Part shown: positions 44,177-56,496 of the stretch, in pieces | Position numbering within the stretch: position 1 is the first letter of the stretch | How the letters are laid out: each line of letters opens with the position of its first letter | Assembly (NCBI GenBank): GCA_030323885.1 | Contig: CM059187.1 | Location: 85,388,614-85,452,613, forward strand | Source of the DNA: Branchipolynoe longqiensis | Taxonomy: Eukaryota; Annelida; Polychaeta; Phyllodocida; Polynoidae | Direction: 5' to 3' | Length of the DNA stretch: 64,000 nt | The notes under the pieces: model-generated | Seen by the model: only the letters and a program-made list of their open reading frames with translations | Told to the model about the DNA's origin: nothing | Database searches by the model: none | Program-made: the position numbers and the translations under genes

Positions 44177-46420
44177 ATGCTGTTGACTTGTACAGCTGCA
44201 GTGCAGTATTCTAACTTACATATGTCCTTATTTTTCTGAATGTGCTCATTTTTAGTGCCAGTGTTTGGTTAAGTCTTGCCAACTGTTGGGTACCACTTAG
44301 AGTCACATCGAGAGTTGTGCCTTGGTACTTATAGGAGTTCACCTCATGGAACACTAAGCCACCCATCTGCAGTTGTATTGGCCGGGCCCTCACCTTCCTG
44401 GATTTGGTTACATCGATTATGTACTCAGTTTTAGTGTTGTTTAATGTTAGTTTATTCTCATGGCACCATGTATTCACTACCTCTGGCACCATTCCAGCCT
44501 CAGCTGCGGCTATGCCAAGGTCATTGTTATGTATTGTTAGTGATGTATAATGGGCAAATAATGTGAAAGATGCTTTGTTGGAAACTAGAGGTAGGTCATT
44601 TATAAATATTAGAATGACTAGGGGTCCTAGAGTGGAACCCTGTGGAACTTCTGTTTTTAATTCTTGGATGGTCGAATTGGTATCATTTAGTTTTGTGTAT
44701 TGTTTTCTATTGCTGAGGTAATTTGTGAGGAAGCTATGTGCTCTATTGCCTAGCCCAGCTCGTTCTATTTTATGCATGAGGATTTTGTAGTTGATTGTAT
44801 CTTGAAATCAAGGATGACTGCGATAATAAGATCACCCTGTCTATGTTTGACAGAAATTCATCCAGTAGAGAGGCCAGTGCCCCAGTAGTGGACTTATTTT
44901 TCCTGAAGCAGTTTTGCTGGTAGGTCAAATCGTTAGAGGACTCAAGGACTGTTTTAATTTGGTCATGTATTATTTGTTCTATGATCTTGCCAGGCAGCGG
45001 GAGGATCGATATTGGCATAGTTCGCTGTAGGTTTGTGGGATGTTGACTTTAGGTATGGGCATCACTGTGGCTACTTTCCAGTCACCAGGGACGATGCCTG
45101 TGCTGATTATTAGGTTATATAAATGTGTCAATTCTGCACTCAGTGTTGTGATCACGCTTTTATCAAAGTGGTACTGATGTCCTTCATTTGTAGATCGATA
45201 ATTTGTAAATCGATAGTTTGTTAGTTCTATCAAGGATTTTATCCTGGGTGATTTCCAGGAGGTCATACCTTTCTTTTCTTAGTTTGGCCTGGAAGGTTTT
45301 GTGTTGATCATCTTTCTGTTTGAACTTATTGGTTAGTTTCACACCTATTTTTATGAAATAGTTATTGATTTCCTCTGCTATTAATTCATCTGGGATTTTA
45401 ATACCAGTCTCTTGATTTGGAAGGTCACTGATTCTTCTCTTGTTTTTAGGTTTGACTTTGTTTATTTCATACCAAGATTTTCTGGCATTCTGTTTATAAT
45501 TGTCTATTTGGACTTGATAATACCTTGCTTTGGCTTTCCTTACTTCACTCCTACCCTTTCCGACCATTCATTTAGCTATGACTTCATCCCCTGGATCTTT
45601 TGTTTTCTCAAACTTTTGGATAAAGTAATCTCTATCCTTTTGAAGCTCTAGTAGTTTGTCATTAAGGTAACCGCCCATGGTGATTCTTGTGGTGATCTGC
45701 GTATGGGGACAGTGCGTGTCAGCTGCATTAGTGATTGTTGTGTTTAGGATATCCCAACATAGGTTGGGGTTCCTCATATCCAGATATTTGTTACTGTTTA
45801 TTTCTTTGAGTGTGCCAGCCAATTCATTAAAATTGCAGTTCCTATAAGAGCATGCCCCAGTGGGTGGCCATTCTTTTGTCATTTCATATTTTTTTCTTCA
45901 TTATGAATATTGGTTTGTGGTCGCTTATGTTATAGTCAAGGACTCCAGGCTTTGTACAATGTTTAATATTGGTAGGTGCCAGGTCTGTTGTTTTATTAAT
46001 GGTTTTGGTTACCCTGGCTGGTGGCTGGATCATTTGTTGCAACTCATGTATAACTTCAAATTGCTTTATTATCCCTTTCATCATAGGCCTCTTACTATTA
46101 TAGTCTTCATTGAAATCACCGATGAGGAGTATCTCATATTGATCAATTTTACCTATATTATTCAAAGAGTAAGTTATTTGCCCAATTCCTTCATTTAGGT
46201 TTCCATTTGGGGGTCTATATACGTTGACGATAAGTATTAGTTTTGTAAATTGGTAGCCTGGTATAGTTGAGAGTCTGACTTCAACTGTTCTATTGAGCCT
46301 TGTTTCTGGTATAGTGAAGACATCAAACCAGACCTGGGTAGGTCGGCTCTTAGCTGGTTGTTCTTATGTGTCAGGTTACATACATTTAGGTGGCCAATCT
46401 TTAGTCCCTACAGTCCCTTC
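44177..46420 (-). pseudogene. LINE ORF2 (endonuclease and RT), 5' part of the LINE split by the YR element
   Basis: A CR1/L2-like ORF2 read on the minus strand. Endonuclease pieces: LKIGHLNVCNLTHKNNQLRA (~46400), FDVFTIPETRLN, YRPPNGNL, LLIGDFNEDY and ISDHKPIFI. The middle of the endonuclease (between GYQFTK and LILIVNVYRPP, near 46245) is deleted. RT pieces: PISILPLPGKIIEQIIHDQI, NCFRKNKSTTGALASLLDEF, EVPQGSTLGPLVILIFINDL. The catalytic YADD-type motif is replaced by FAHYT, so both aspartates are lost. Several frameshifts (near 45570, 45190, 45000, 44775) confirm a dead copy, older than the one at 8142-15110. The C-terminus is at 35498-35917. Confidence 0.9.
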
Positions 46421-47560
46421 AGATCTGTTAAAGGAAGTGCGCCCAGATGACACGGTCCAAAGGGCCCTAGGCCGCCATCAGTATGCCCCTTCTCTGAAAA
46501 TATGGTGCGTCCCAGCCCCCAAAGGACCCCACCCCCCGGTTGGTGGGAATTTTGTTGTGTATTTACTTATGTCATGGTGTATAGTGTATTCATGGCGTTG
46601 ATGCTTGCCCGGGCCTATCACCTAGCGGGCATCCAGATTTACTTCAACTTGATATTTGGCTTTTAGCCATGGTGTGGTGGTGGTTGTTGGCTTAGGCTGA
46701 GTTCAGTTTTGGTTGCGGTTATATCAATGGGGGGGCATGATATTAGTGGTTGGTTAAATGGTACTGAGGCATTGTTCCTGACCACTTAAGGAAAATATTC
46801 CAGACCAAAAGAAAAAGTGTAATAGGGGGCTGATTAATTAATGTAGGGTCTATTTAATAGGTTCATGTTGTTGTTGTTGGTTTGATTTGATGATATATGA
46901 TAATTATACAGGGATCAGTAACAGTTGAGTGTGGTCAATAGTAGATAGTGTTGCCACTCGGATATTGGTAATTGGGCATTGACATTAGCTGCAATTGGTG
47001 TTTGGGTAATCAAGCGAACGCCCAAGCCAGGGTCAGCATATCAAGGGTCGTTTAAGGACTGCTATGAATGTGCCATATCAGGCATACCAGTTCCAAAGGT
47101 TGAGCCTGGCCCTTCCATCAGCACAAAGCTCATGACAATCAGCTCCATCAGCACCAGGAATTGTAGTCATTATATGTCCATCAATTTCTAACATACAAAC
47201 ATGAAGCTGTGTTACCTGTGGGCTCGGGTCAGAGGTTGTGTGTCTGCCCTTAGCATTTAGAGGCATGACTCTATGCAGTTTGAAACAAAGTTGTTTACAT
47301 AATAGTGCTTTGGTTGTGCTTGAAAGTTGGGTCAGGCAACAGCAATGGTGTCACAGCAACAAGGGCACATGCACAACTAGTCTGACATCCATGCATGGTG
47401 CTCTCAGGCAAATACATTACGCATGAAGGGTAGTGTACAAGGAGAGATATATAATTCTGACAGGAGAGTTTGTTCCTCTTGAGTCAGACCAGTCAAGCGT
47501 CCACCGGCAGACCATGCATATATAGGGAAGTCAAATAGGCAATTTGCAGATCCAAACAAG
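46421..47560. other. No gene recognised
   Basis: 46421-46560 may be the 5' end or upstream region of the LINE (GC-rich, AGTGCGCCCAGATGACACGG). The remainder shows no frame, repeat or inverted repeat that I can support. Confidence 0.4.
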
Positions 47561-47564
47561 ATAT

Positions 47565-48030
47565 AAAGTTGATACTTGTCAGTTCCTAGCCTCAATTCGG
47601 GTTAAACCAAATCATATATCTACATTTGAATCGATATACCCACCTTACATATTGGTGCCCCTATTAATTGTTTCTGCTGTATAAACGGAAATATTGAGTC
47701 AATTTAATGGAAACTGGCCCGTCCTAATATGACCTTATATGTTGCCAGGACGTAAAACTTCAACAACCAACCAATCAATGGACCCTGGGGCTCCTAAATC
47801 CTAGGGTATCAGAATTATGGAGTATAAACCTACATTAATTTAGCATGTTTTCACTTCAAATATCTCCGAATTTAACCATTTAAAATACAAAATACGCAAG
47901 ACTTTGTTGGTTGTTGGAGTTTGTAAGTCCTGGCAAGATCAAAGGTTATATCAGCATGACACAAAACGAAAGTGACGTAGATTGTACTGATCAGCACAAT
48001 GCTAGTTTAAGAATAATTATTGAAATACTC
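47565..48030. mobile_element. TTAA-MITE remnant carrying SINE fragments
   Basis: MITE body pieces (CACCTTACATATTGGTGCCC, TCAATTTAATGGAAACTGG, CACTTCAAATATCTCCGAAT, ACGTAGATTGTACTGATCAG) are interrupted by a SINE tail at 47720-47780 (+) and another at 47905-47960 (-). A SINE body piece (TTGATACTTGTCAGTTCCTA) precedes at 47572. Confidence 0.6.
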
Positions 48031-49255
48031 ACAGTGCTATTATGTTATATAAATCTCAAGAAAGCATCGATTTGCAATATTTACGGACCAAGGACAACAT
48101 TTAGTTTTTGAATGGAAATCTTTAAATTTGGCGGATACATGGCCGAGACTAAAATATAGTTAACGTATGGGGCGATAATGTGTCTCAAAGGAGGAGCAAC
48201 ATCTTATCTATGTGTAAAATCTCCCGATATTTAGACATTGGAGGATGGTGTGAACTAGTCTATGGTAATTACAATTGTTATATAAAAAGGTAGATGGTAT
48301 ATAAAGCCAGAGGCATTAAGGTATTATGTGGTGCTGGTGATCCTTTGCTGATTTAATATAAACATGGTGTAGTTATAGATAGTGTGAGAGGGGCACTACT
48401 TTTAGTGTGACAGAGCCTTGGGAGCTCTGCTCACATACGCCCTCCCCCCCCCCCCCCAACTGTTATTTCCGGATCACTGCACACCCAGACACAACAGGGC
48501 ACTGTAGCCATAAACAACCAAGCCTTGGATACAGGCAGGTTGGATGTTCATTGGTTGGTTGAAGAATGCCTAGTGCTGATTGGAGGAGCTGATCAGGTGT
48601 GGCAGCCATCTTGGATTTGTGAACCTATATATAATAATAAAACAAGCAAGCTCCTTCTGGTTCCTTCTGCACACTCTATACTCTGCCTTTCTTCTACTTG
48701 CCTGTAGTGATTTCCTATTTATCCTCCCTACACAACCACAGCCGTCGACCTTAGATATATATGCTTTCTTAAGCCTTGAAAGAAGACAAAATATGCTGAA
48801 ATGTGAGAAAAAGTATAATAATCAACCATAATCCATATAGGGTAAAAATGTGCAGACCATCAGAAGATGCAATTTTAAAATGATGTAATGATTGTCAACT
48901 TAAATACGTGTCCAATTAAAAGATTCTGATCGATTATAACATATCAAATTATATCTTTTGAGAGCCCCGTTGAGTAGCTTAGGCTACGAAATTATAATGG
49001 ACAGGATTAGCTAAATTATTCGACGTGCACCTACACCAATGAGTAAATAGCAGTATAACAAACAACTAAACGACGTTGAAATCATTGAGTTGACTGCAAT
49101 AGATTATTTATACACATATGTGTTTACTAAGTTGTTTCAGGATGTTTTGCTAGACAATGAACCTTGTGAGAAACACATTTTTAAACATTTATTTTGATAC
49201 ATTGGTTGATTAAGCAGGGGGAATTTCAATCGCAGATGATTGGTCTTCCTCATCC
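48031..49255. other. No gene recognised; poly-C run
   Basis: A C homopolymer lies near 48444-48457. A TATA-like ATATATAATAATAAAACAAG near 48625 and CCAAT-like elements suggest an LTR-like promoter, but no terminal repeats or duplications were found. Confidence 0.35.
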
Positions 49256-49259
49256 CATA

Positions 49260-49428
49260 GTTCCTTGCCCTCTCCTAATAATGCAGAGTGCCATGCTAGG
49301 AAATTACAAGTAACAATTTTTAAGTCATTGACTTGACTCGACTCGGGTTCGAACATGTGGGTTCGAATCCCATGACCCTACCAAAACAGGAGACAGACGC
49401 TCAACTCAATCGGCCATCCTGTCTGGTT
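49260..49428 (-). mobile_element. SINE head-half, minus orientation
   Basis: CTAATAATGCAGAGTGCCAT, CGGGTTCGAACATGTGGGTT (B box, partly duplicated as GGGTTCGAATCCC) and CTCAATCGGCCATCCTGTCT (box A side). The tail half is absent. Confidence 0.78.
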
Positions 49429-49844
49429 CCCATTGCCAATACTAGTAAGGACATCGTGATCGTGTAAGTGTACAGGCGTTAATTGTTTCAGCCATCAATT
49501 TGAAAGGGACCATATTTCAGAATTTACAGTCCAATGGCAGGAATGCTAAATAAACTGAGCAGTAGAATCCAAAGCATTTTCGGAGCACCGAATTCGCCTT
49601 GCAACGATTATTCTTTAAATATGAAATCTGAGGAAATAACTAATTTATTACCAGTGTACGACACACTAACTAGCCTAATATGATTGGGCCCGATTCTCCC
49701 ACTTTCTAAACAGTACAGTAAAGATATTTATGGAAATCATATTTTCAGAAGAAGGGCTGGCGTGTGTTCATACCTCTCTTTATATCCTGAATATTCCCTT
49801 TAAGCTTACATAATGTGATAGCAGCATAATATGTTGATAGGAAA

Positions 49845-50140
49845 ACCCTTATCTTAATTTGATCCTACATATCTAATTTAGATACTGATGCACTTATTTA
49901 GCAGGGCACACAGACTCAATTTAATCAAATAGGTTACTAATGAAATCCATGGTGTCTGAATATTGATATGTATGCGAAGATTAATCTGTCATGTTTTTAC
50001 TCCAAATACCTTCCAAGTTAGGAATCTAACATAAAGATCACTTCAAATTAAATGTACTACATATTCTATTAATAAACCTAATATATATTTTCTGTATTAA
50101 AACATCTCCGAAACTCAAAACCATTGGACTGTCCAGCCGC
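49845..50140. mobile_element. Diverged copy of the TTAA-flanked MITE body
   Basis: TTGATCCTACATATCTAATT, ACTGATGCACTTATTTAGCA, CTCAATTTAATC, TTTTACTCCAAATACCTTCC and AACCATTGGACTGTCCAGCC follow the same order as in 50324-50671. A second short piece lies at 50160-50260. Confidence 0.65.
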
Positions 50141-50323
50141 CTCGCTACTTGTTCCAGCTGAAGACAATGGGGTCAGATTTTAGATAAAGTTGGCTTATTT
50201 TACTTGAAATATTTCCAAAGTTAGCCATTTTACATAAATGTTCCTTCAACCTATTCAGTTTTCTATTCCTCTGAGTGCAGTCTTCTGTTAATGCCCAGAC
50301 ACTGGTCTTCCAGTCATGATTAA

Positions 50324-50671
50324 AGCTGCATAGTCCGATGAAAACCTCAACTTTTCGCCACCATAAGAAGTATCTAGATTTGATTTTACATATCTAACTT
50401 ACACACTGGTGCACTTATTAAACATTTGTTGTCACATATAAGGAGATACTGAGTCAATTTAATAGAACCTGTTCCTGCAGAAGTCTATGGTGTTAGAGTT
50501 TTTGCAAGCTTGCCAAAATTAATTTAGGCCGTTTGCACTTCAAATATCTCAAAAGTTAGCCATTTAAGATAAAAGTGACTTCCAACTTAAAGTAAGGTAG
50601 ATTATAATGAGCAACATAATATATTTATCTCAGAAAATGAGGGAGCCTCAAAATCATTGGACCATGCAACT
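50324..50671. mobile_element. piggyBac-like MITE, 348 bp, TTAA-flanked
   Basis: The left end AGCTGCATAGTCCGATGA pairs with the right end (reverse complement AGTTGCATGGTCCAATGA). TTAA flanks both ends (50320-50323 and 50672-50675). The body matches 59773-60112 over its whole length. TTAA flanks are the piggyBac signature; no transposase of that type is in the window. Confidence 0.8.
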
Positions 50672-50935
50672 TTAACGTCGGTCTTTCTTTTTCCTTGTTG
50701 TGGGGGGGGGGGTGGTAAATGAATTGTATTTATAAATATCTTTGTTAGTGCCCTAGGATTGGTCTTCTGACCGTAAGTGTTACAGGTACATATATATTTA
50801 CACGCAAATCTGTACATGGTGATTGCAGGAAATTGAGTATGAGGGCTAGAAGACAATCCCATAATAATCAAGGGATTGCTTCCTGAGCAGAATCTCCTCC
50901 TAGACCCATCTCATCCAGATCCAGGTATGCGTAAA

Positions 50936-50990
50936 GGGCCTGTCACACTACGACGTATAACCTTAGTGTATGCCAATGTATGCCTCTCCA
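50936..50990. mobile_element. Solitary end of a Harbinger-type TIR element
   Basis: GGGCCTGTCACACTACGACG matches the ends of the 28411-29101 element. No partner end is found downstream, where C-rich low-complexity DNA (51000-51240) begins. Confidence 0.65.
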
Positions 50991-51289
50991 TCACTAACTT
51001 CTACTCCTTCGCACTATCCCACCCCCTGCCCATCCCCCACATTTACTCCTTCACACTACTCTACCCCACCCCTCTTCATCCCTCACTCCCACTCCCTCGC
51101 ATTACCCCAACCCCTCTCCATTTCCCACTCCCACTCATTCACACTTCCCTATCCGACCCCCTCTCCATCCCCCATTCATATACTCACATTTCCGGAAACC
51201 ACTACCTCCTAACCCCCTCCCCCACTCCCCCTACCAAACCAACCTACCGATTCCTCTCCCTCATCTACCTCCCGCCAACATGGCCCGTG

Positions 51290-51460
51290 AGGAACAATGT
51301 GTCCTCCCATCAGCGCGGTAATTGTGCCGGCCAGCACATCCCGGCGCGCCATAAAACACCAGCACATGCCGACTGCGCCGCATGCGTCTCGCCAGTCGAT
51401 CGCGATGCGCGCGCAGCCATTCATTCGGTCATGTGATTCCGGCGGAACCCGCATAGGTTG
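51290..51460. promoter_or_regulatory. Short CpG-rich patch
   Basis: Contains GCGCGGTAATTGTGCCGGCC, CCCGGCGCGCCATAAAAC and GATCGCGATGCGCGCGCAGC. It has CpG-island-like composition next to the C-rich tract; regulatory function is only suggested by composition. Confidence 0.3.
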
Positions 51461-53267
51461 CATGCTAGTCGGGATTGTCTTTCGAGCAGGATCAATTTTG
51501 CTTCTTTATTTGGGTTGCTACTTTTAAGGAAAATAAACGTTCCTGCGCCCGCCATTCGAAAATGTGCAATAGCAAGCGCAGCCGGAAATTGGGTGATGCT
51601 TTTACGGCATCTCTAATTCGCCAATCCGGTCCGTTCGCTTACTTTCTCTCTCATAGGTGTCGCTTTCCGTTAGGCCGTCTCCAATAAGCCAAGTGGGCTT
51701 TGCAAATAAGGGATTTCCAGCTTTTCACAACGATGACATGACATGCTTCGTTTCTGGGTTTTTTTCTCCCCCACAATGCACTGCTTTGCCTTAACAATAG
51801 GCAATGACACTCGGCACAATGCTTTCAGATTGGGGATCGGAAATACAAGCCAATAAGTTGGGAGCATCAACAACATTAGTTTGCCTAAATGCACCGATCC
51901 CACCCAGCCCAACTAGAAGTGACATTCCTAGGGTTACGTGCCTGAAATCCTCGAACGCTTAATCAATCAAATATCTCATGACTTAACTGTAAATATTAAG
52001 TATAAATGCCACTTATATACTGTACTTGTCTTGTGTTGGTTCAATTACCCGCTTCCCTGTGTACACTTCCCATAGTGATAACACTATATCGGTCTGACTA
52101 GCCATGAGTGGCCCTGCAAATGATCCATTTGCTGGAATGCCATCGAAGCAGGTCACAGGAAGTTATGTGCATGCAACCGCTTTCAAATCTGCCTCCATTC
52201 AGCAGCAAATTTGCTTCACACAAACTGGAGAGGGTTTTCGAGGGCCAGCCAGAGGGTAAACTCACCCTCTATATAGACTGAGTGATATTTCTGCGTCGGT
52301 TAGGCACAGTATCACTTACATATATATATGCATCAACATAGTTGCATTCTGTTACCTGCTGATGATTAGGACATGTTTCTGTTTAGCCACAAATACATTA
52401 CAAAGTCTCCTGTGATGCACAGAAACAGCACAGGATACTCTCCCACATGTACAATTCCAGAACCTATGTAAAACGGCTGGAAGACCAGTGCTCGAGCACT
52501 GATACTATAATTGTTCAGATGTTCAGATGAATATTTATGCGTCCCGTATAAATCCCTCAGTCTGACTTACTACTTAAATATATAGAGAGTTCGGTTAAGT
52601 CCATATGCCACAAATCAGAAGGTATTGTACATAAGAATTGGTTGAATGCATCATAGACGGCGCTATGGGGAAGACGCTCAATCGCTAGATGCATGCTCAT
52701 GAGCATCACTGTTATCCGTTATTAGCTAGTTCTCTCTCCAGTGTGTTGTTCTTAAATCAGGCATGTGATTTCTCCGGTTTTAACCACAATTCCACGATTT
52801 TGTCTGGCTGCCAAAAGCAGAATTCCGATCTTTTTTTCAATTCAGTTTTTTTTTTCTGGCCATCAAAACACCTCGGAAAAACACTATTTGCTTCCCTCTC
52901 GCGATTCAGTGGGATGCTGTGTGTCCCTACGATAACCTAAAAATATTTCCCTTTTGTTTCCCCTGCACCCAATGTCAAGTCTGATAAATGTATCATCTAG
53001 CTTTATTTATGATAATATAATATTACAACGACTGTTGTATAAGAGTATCCACTGGATATCACTCGAGGGATGGTGCTCAATACTGTCCGTTCCGGTTCAT
53101 TGACTTAGTGGTGTTGGTTTGATGTATTGTCGACAACAAAGGCCACATTCACGACCAAACCCATTATGAGACAACAAAGTCTGAACTGACAAGGCCTTCA
53201 GAAACATAGAAGGCCGGGAATGGATATCAACCATGTTAATAGATAATTTGTAATATAATATAAAAAG
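51461..53267. other. No feature recognised
   Basis: Unique-looking sequence without supportable coding, repeat or inverted-repeat structure. Confidence 0.45.
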
Positions 53268-53477
53268 ATTGTCGAAGATTTATACTGGCTATCATGGATA
53301 AGTCTGAATAGAGTTGTTTTAACCATTAGACAGTTTGTCGATAGAACGCCTGAGCCTACACTTTTACTGACCCAAAGGATTTTTAACCTCCCACACCACA
53401 TAGACATGGTACGAGAGCAACCAGCCTTTGATGACGTTGTAAGTTATACACAGCAGTGGAAATCCAAATTGGCAGAG
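53268..53477 (+). other. Unidentified 70-codon open stretch, possible exon
   Basis: After a TATAAAAAG there is an uninterrupted frame that looks protein-like rather than repetitive: IVEDLYWLSWISLNRVVLTI, then RTPEPTLLLTQRIFNLPHHI and DMVREQPAFDDVVSYTQQWK, ending KLAE before GGTGGGG. Flanking AG and GT would give a phase-0 internal exon, but the donor is weak and a G run and tRNA-like sequence follow at once. There is no ATG start. I do not recognise the family. It could equally be a fragment of a retroelement protein. Confidence 0.3.
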
Positions 53478-53496
53478 GTGGGGAGGGGGGGGGTGG

Positions 53497-53580
53497 GGAA
53501 TTGAACCATCAACCTTCAGAATATGACCCGACCTAGAAAAAGGTCAGACACTCTAACCACTCTGCCATAGAGAACACTCG
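53497..53580 (-). mobile_element. tRNA-like sequence (tRNA pseudogene or SINE head)
   Basis: On the minus strand it has a good box A (ATGGCAGAGTGGTTAGAG), a possible anticodon hairpin (GACC...GGTC) and a degenerate B box (GGTTCAATTCC). The acceptor stem is not convincing. Different from the common SINE heads of this window. Confidence 0.5.
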
Positions 53581-54429
53581 TACCAATCAAACAGTACTGA
53601 TGAATGTTTTTATTCTCATATAAAGAGTCTTCCAGATGTTGGTATTTTCCATTTCACCTGGTGAACAGAGAGCGGGTGAAGCCTTGTCATTATTTGCTGT
53701 TTGCTCCATCTGGTCATCAATATCACCATCAAACTGCGAGGGTCGTTGGGTAGCACACATGCGTTTGCAACTAGTTTGCTCCAGATTTCCCTGTTTTCGA
53801 CTGCCTTCTGGGAGTTGCCTAACTGTAGGCCTGGTCATTCCCTGATGTTGTCTTCCCATCTTTTCCTTTGTCTGTCTTGCCTTCTTCCACCTTTCCCTGT
53901 CCTTTGCAAGATGGTCTTGGCTAGTTCTGAAGAATACAAAATGGGGCCCCCACCACTGCAGTTTGCATCTCTCTATGATCGTCAGAAGATCTTAGTGTTG
54001 TCCAACTGCCAGCTGGATTTTAGAATGGCCTTTCTATGAGTTGTCTATCTAAAATCAGTTGATGGGGTTAATGTAAGAGCTTGAAAATGCACAGGTGCAT
54101 TGATAATCCCCATTTGTGTTCCTGCAATATTCCTGTGGAGTATAAAGTATAAATATGATGCGTTTAGTGAAATTCAATAGAAAGTTAGTAGTAACATCCA
54201 GGACAGCGCTCACTAATGCTATCACCAATATTACGCGCAGTGAACAGACCTCTGGAAGAAAACTCGATTAAATGTTATATTATTAGTTATTATTGAGACA
54301 AGCGAACAAGACAAGATGGATCGAGTAGTTATTCTGGCTGGCCTTAAATATACTAACATTTATTTCTTTTTAAATGGCCGATAGCTGTTGATACCAGGGG
54401 CGGCTGGGCACATGAACAGCTTCCAGCAA

Positions 54430-54535
54430 CAAAGCAGACCTACACAGTCGCCAGGTCGCTGCACCTCGGGTTTGCTTACCCGCCACAAGGTGCTGGGTTC
54501 GAATCCCTCCCCAAGCACTCAGATAACGTCGTGTG
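54430..54535 (+). mobile_element. tRNA-related fragment with B box
   Basis: GCTGGGTTCGAATCCCTCCC is a T-arm-like sequence with a canonical B box. The 5' half is not tRNA-like, so this is a SINE or tRNA fragment. Confidence 0.4.
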
Positions 54536-54781
54536 CACGATTCCTAATAATACTGGTATAAATGCTTATACATCCTATATATGTTTTCATTGAAGGACTA
54601 TTTACCCTGTCCATAACATATAGATTCACTACACAGCTTTTTTTCAATGCTGAACTGCTTTAGACATTAGTTTCTGGTTTATTGCATAGCATGGTTTATT
54701 AGTAATTTCCAAGTGTATTTACCTTGAGCTACCTAGTAGTTTCCTGATTCATAATTACCATTTCTTGATGGGGAACATGTA

Positions 54782-55192
54782 GATAAAGGATTCACCCGGT
54801 ACTAACAGTCACAGTACACGGGTGAATACCAACCCTATATAAAAACAGTCGAAAAAGCGGGTTAATGAATTGAGAGCCTAATTTCACAATCTAAGAAGCA
54901 ACACTTATTCTTTAGATATGTCTTATTGATACCCCGCTACCTTTGAGTTGAAAAATATAATATAATATCTAGTTTAATAAGATTTAAAAGTGAAATAAAG
55001 CGGCATTTTGCGGCTGCCATCTTGTCTTTTTGCATTCTCTCCCATTTCACCAACTCTGTGCCTATATGAGTAGCCATTTGATAATGGAGCCACAGTTTCT
55101 ACTGCATGTTCCATACTAACGCTATTTTCGCCTGTATTTAGACTACGTTGTCGTTCACCCGTGTACTACAAGTACCGGGTGAATCTTTTATC
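54782..55192. mobile_element. TIR element, 411 bp, TA-flanked
   Basis: The left end GATAAAGGATTCACCCGGTA pairs with the right end (reverse complement GATAAAAGATTCACCCGGTA), and similarity resumes at AGTACACGGGTGAA on both sides. TA at 54780-54781 and 55193-55194 fits a Tc1/mariner-type target. Confidence 0.8.
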
Positions 55193-55231
55193 TAGGTCCC
55201 TATGCCGCCTGCCACTCCCAACCAAACCTAC

Positions 55232-55545
55232 CGGGCAAAGTGGCCGAATCAGTGTAGCGCGGGCCTCGTGTGCAGGATATCGTGAGTTCGGTTCCCGGTC
55301 GAGTCAAACCAATGACTTATCAAATTGATACTTATCACTTACTAGCCTGGCATTCCACATTAAGAGGATAGAGCAAGGACTGGTTAGCTCAGTGTCAGGA
55401 TAGTGTGTGATATCGGGTTATGGTGCTGGCAGCCTGATTTCTCATTGGGGCAGCCCTATCAAGTTACAATCAGTCACAAGCCAGTATCTGTCCAGATATG
55501 CCCTTAGATGTTGCCAGAATGTAAAACTCCAACAACCTACCCCTC
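55232..55545 (+). mobile_element. tRNA-derived SINE, plus orientation, nearly full length
   Basis: Box A side AAAGTGGCCGAATCAGTGTA, B box GAGTTCGGTTCCCGGTCGAG, body TTGATACTTATCACTTACTA and GGCTCAGTGTCAGGATA-like sequence, tail CCTTAGATGTTGCCAGAATG then ACTCCAACAACCTACC. Confidence 0.85.
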
Positions 55546-55799
55546 CCAACCACACGACTCACCCACCCATCAACACCCAACCCCAGCTCCACATTCATAC
55601 CACACTCACAATGTCCATCTTTTCCGCATCGCTCAGAAAGGATGCAATTTCCTTTCCTGGGTATTTTTTGTTGTGTTCTTTCTTGACTTCTCTTGTGTCT
55701 GTCCTTTTCGTTTTACCTCGCTAGCTACAAGTCACACCCAGCCACCCATCACCACCACCACCATCTGCCACCAGCACCAACACCAACTAAAACATGACT

Positions 55800-56031
55800 T
55801 AAAAAATTGATACCTTGGGTGGCGCTCGCCACTAATAGGACATGACAAGCACTGGTTTGCGCAGTATCAGGATAACGCAAGACTGCATGGGATATCAGGT
55901 AATGGGGTTGGCAGCCTGGTCTCCCAGTGGAAAAGTACCAGAAAGTTGCCAAGAGTGTGCACTGTCACAAGTTGGTATGCCATTAGATGTTGCCAGGACG
56001 GAAAACTCAAACAAATACCCAACCATCCAAC
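55800..56031 (+). mobile_element. SINE lacking its tRNA head
   Basis: Starts at the body (AAAATTGATACCTTGGGTGG) and runs to the tail (ATTAGATGTTGCCAGGACGG). The tRNA-like part is absent, as expected for 5' truncation. Confidence 0.75.
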
Positions 56032-56496
56032 CTATTTAATGCAACCTGTAGCGGGCGTCTCCATCGGATCACGTGACACACCAGCGCCCGTGGGCTAATT
56101 AACATAAGCGCATACATTACATACATTACAAGCACCACACCCCCTCCCAACACCGTCTGTCGCTTCACAGCTCAACACGCTCTGTTTTCGAATTTTTCGC
56201 AGAAACCTCACAATGAACCAGGGCCCAGGCGCTAAAACAAATTGATAACTCAGAATCCATTAAGGAGAGCGGCAAGACGCTGCTGTGCTGACGGGTAATC
56301 CAATCCGAATTGCCGCATTCTACATTGAAATTCCATTCGGGGATTCCCAGTGACACATGTGGGTGGTGTCAGGCATCAACAGGCCTACAACGTGTCAGTA
56401 TTGATGCTAAAGTCGACGCACCCTCCACAGCCCACCTGAGTAGGTGCATCGATAGTAATGCACCGCCACAGTCAATACATTTATATATAATTTTAT

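Noticed and set aside
50936..51240. Complete Harbinger-type element
   Set aside because: Only the left end is recognisable; the sequence passes into C-rich low complexity and no inverted partner was found.
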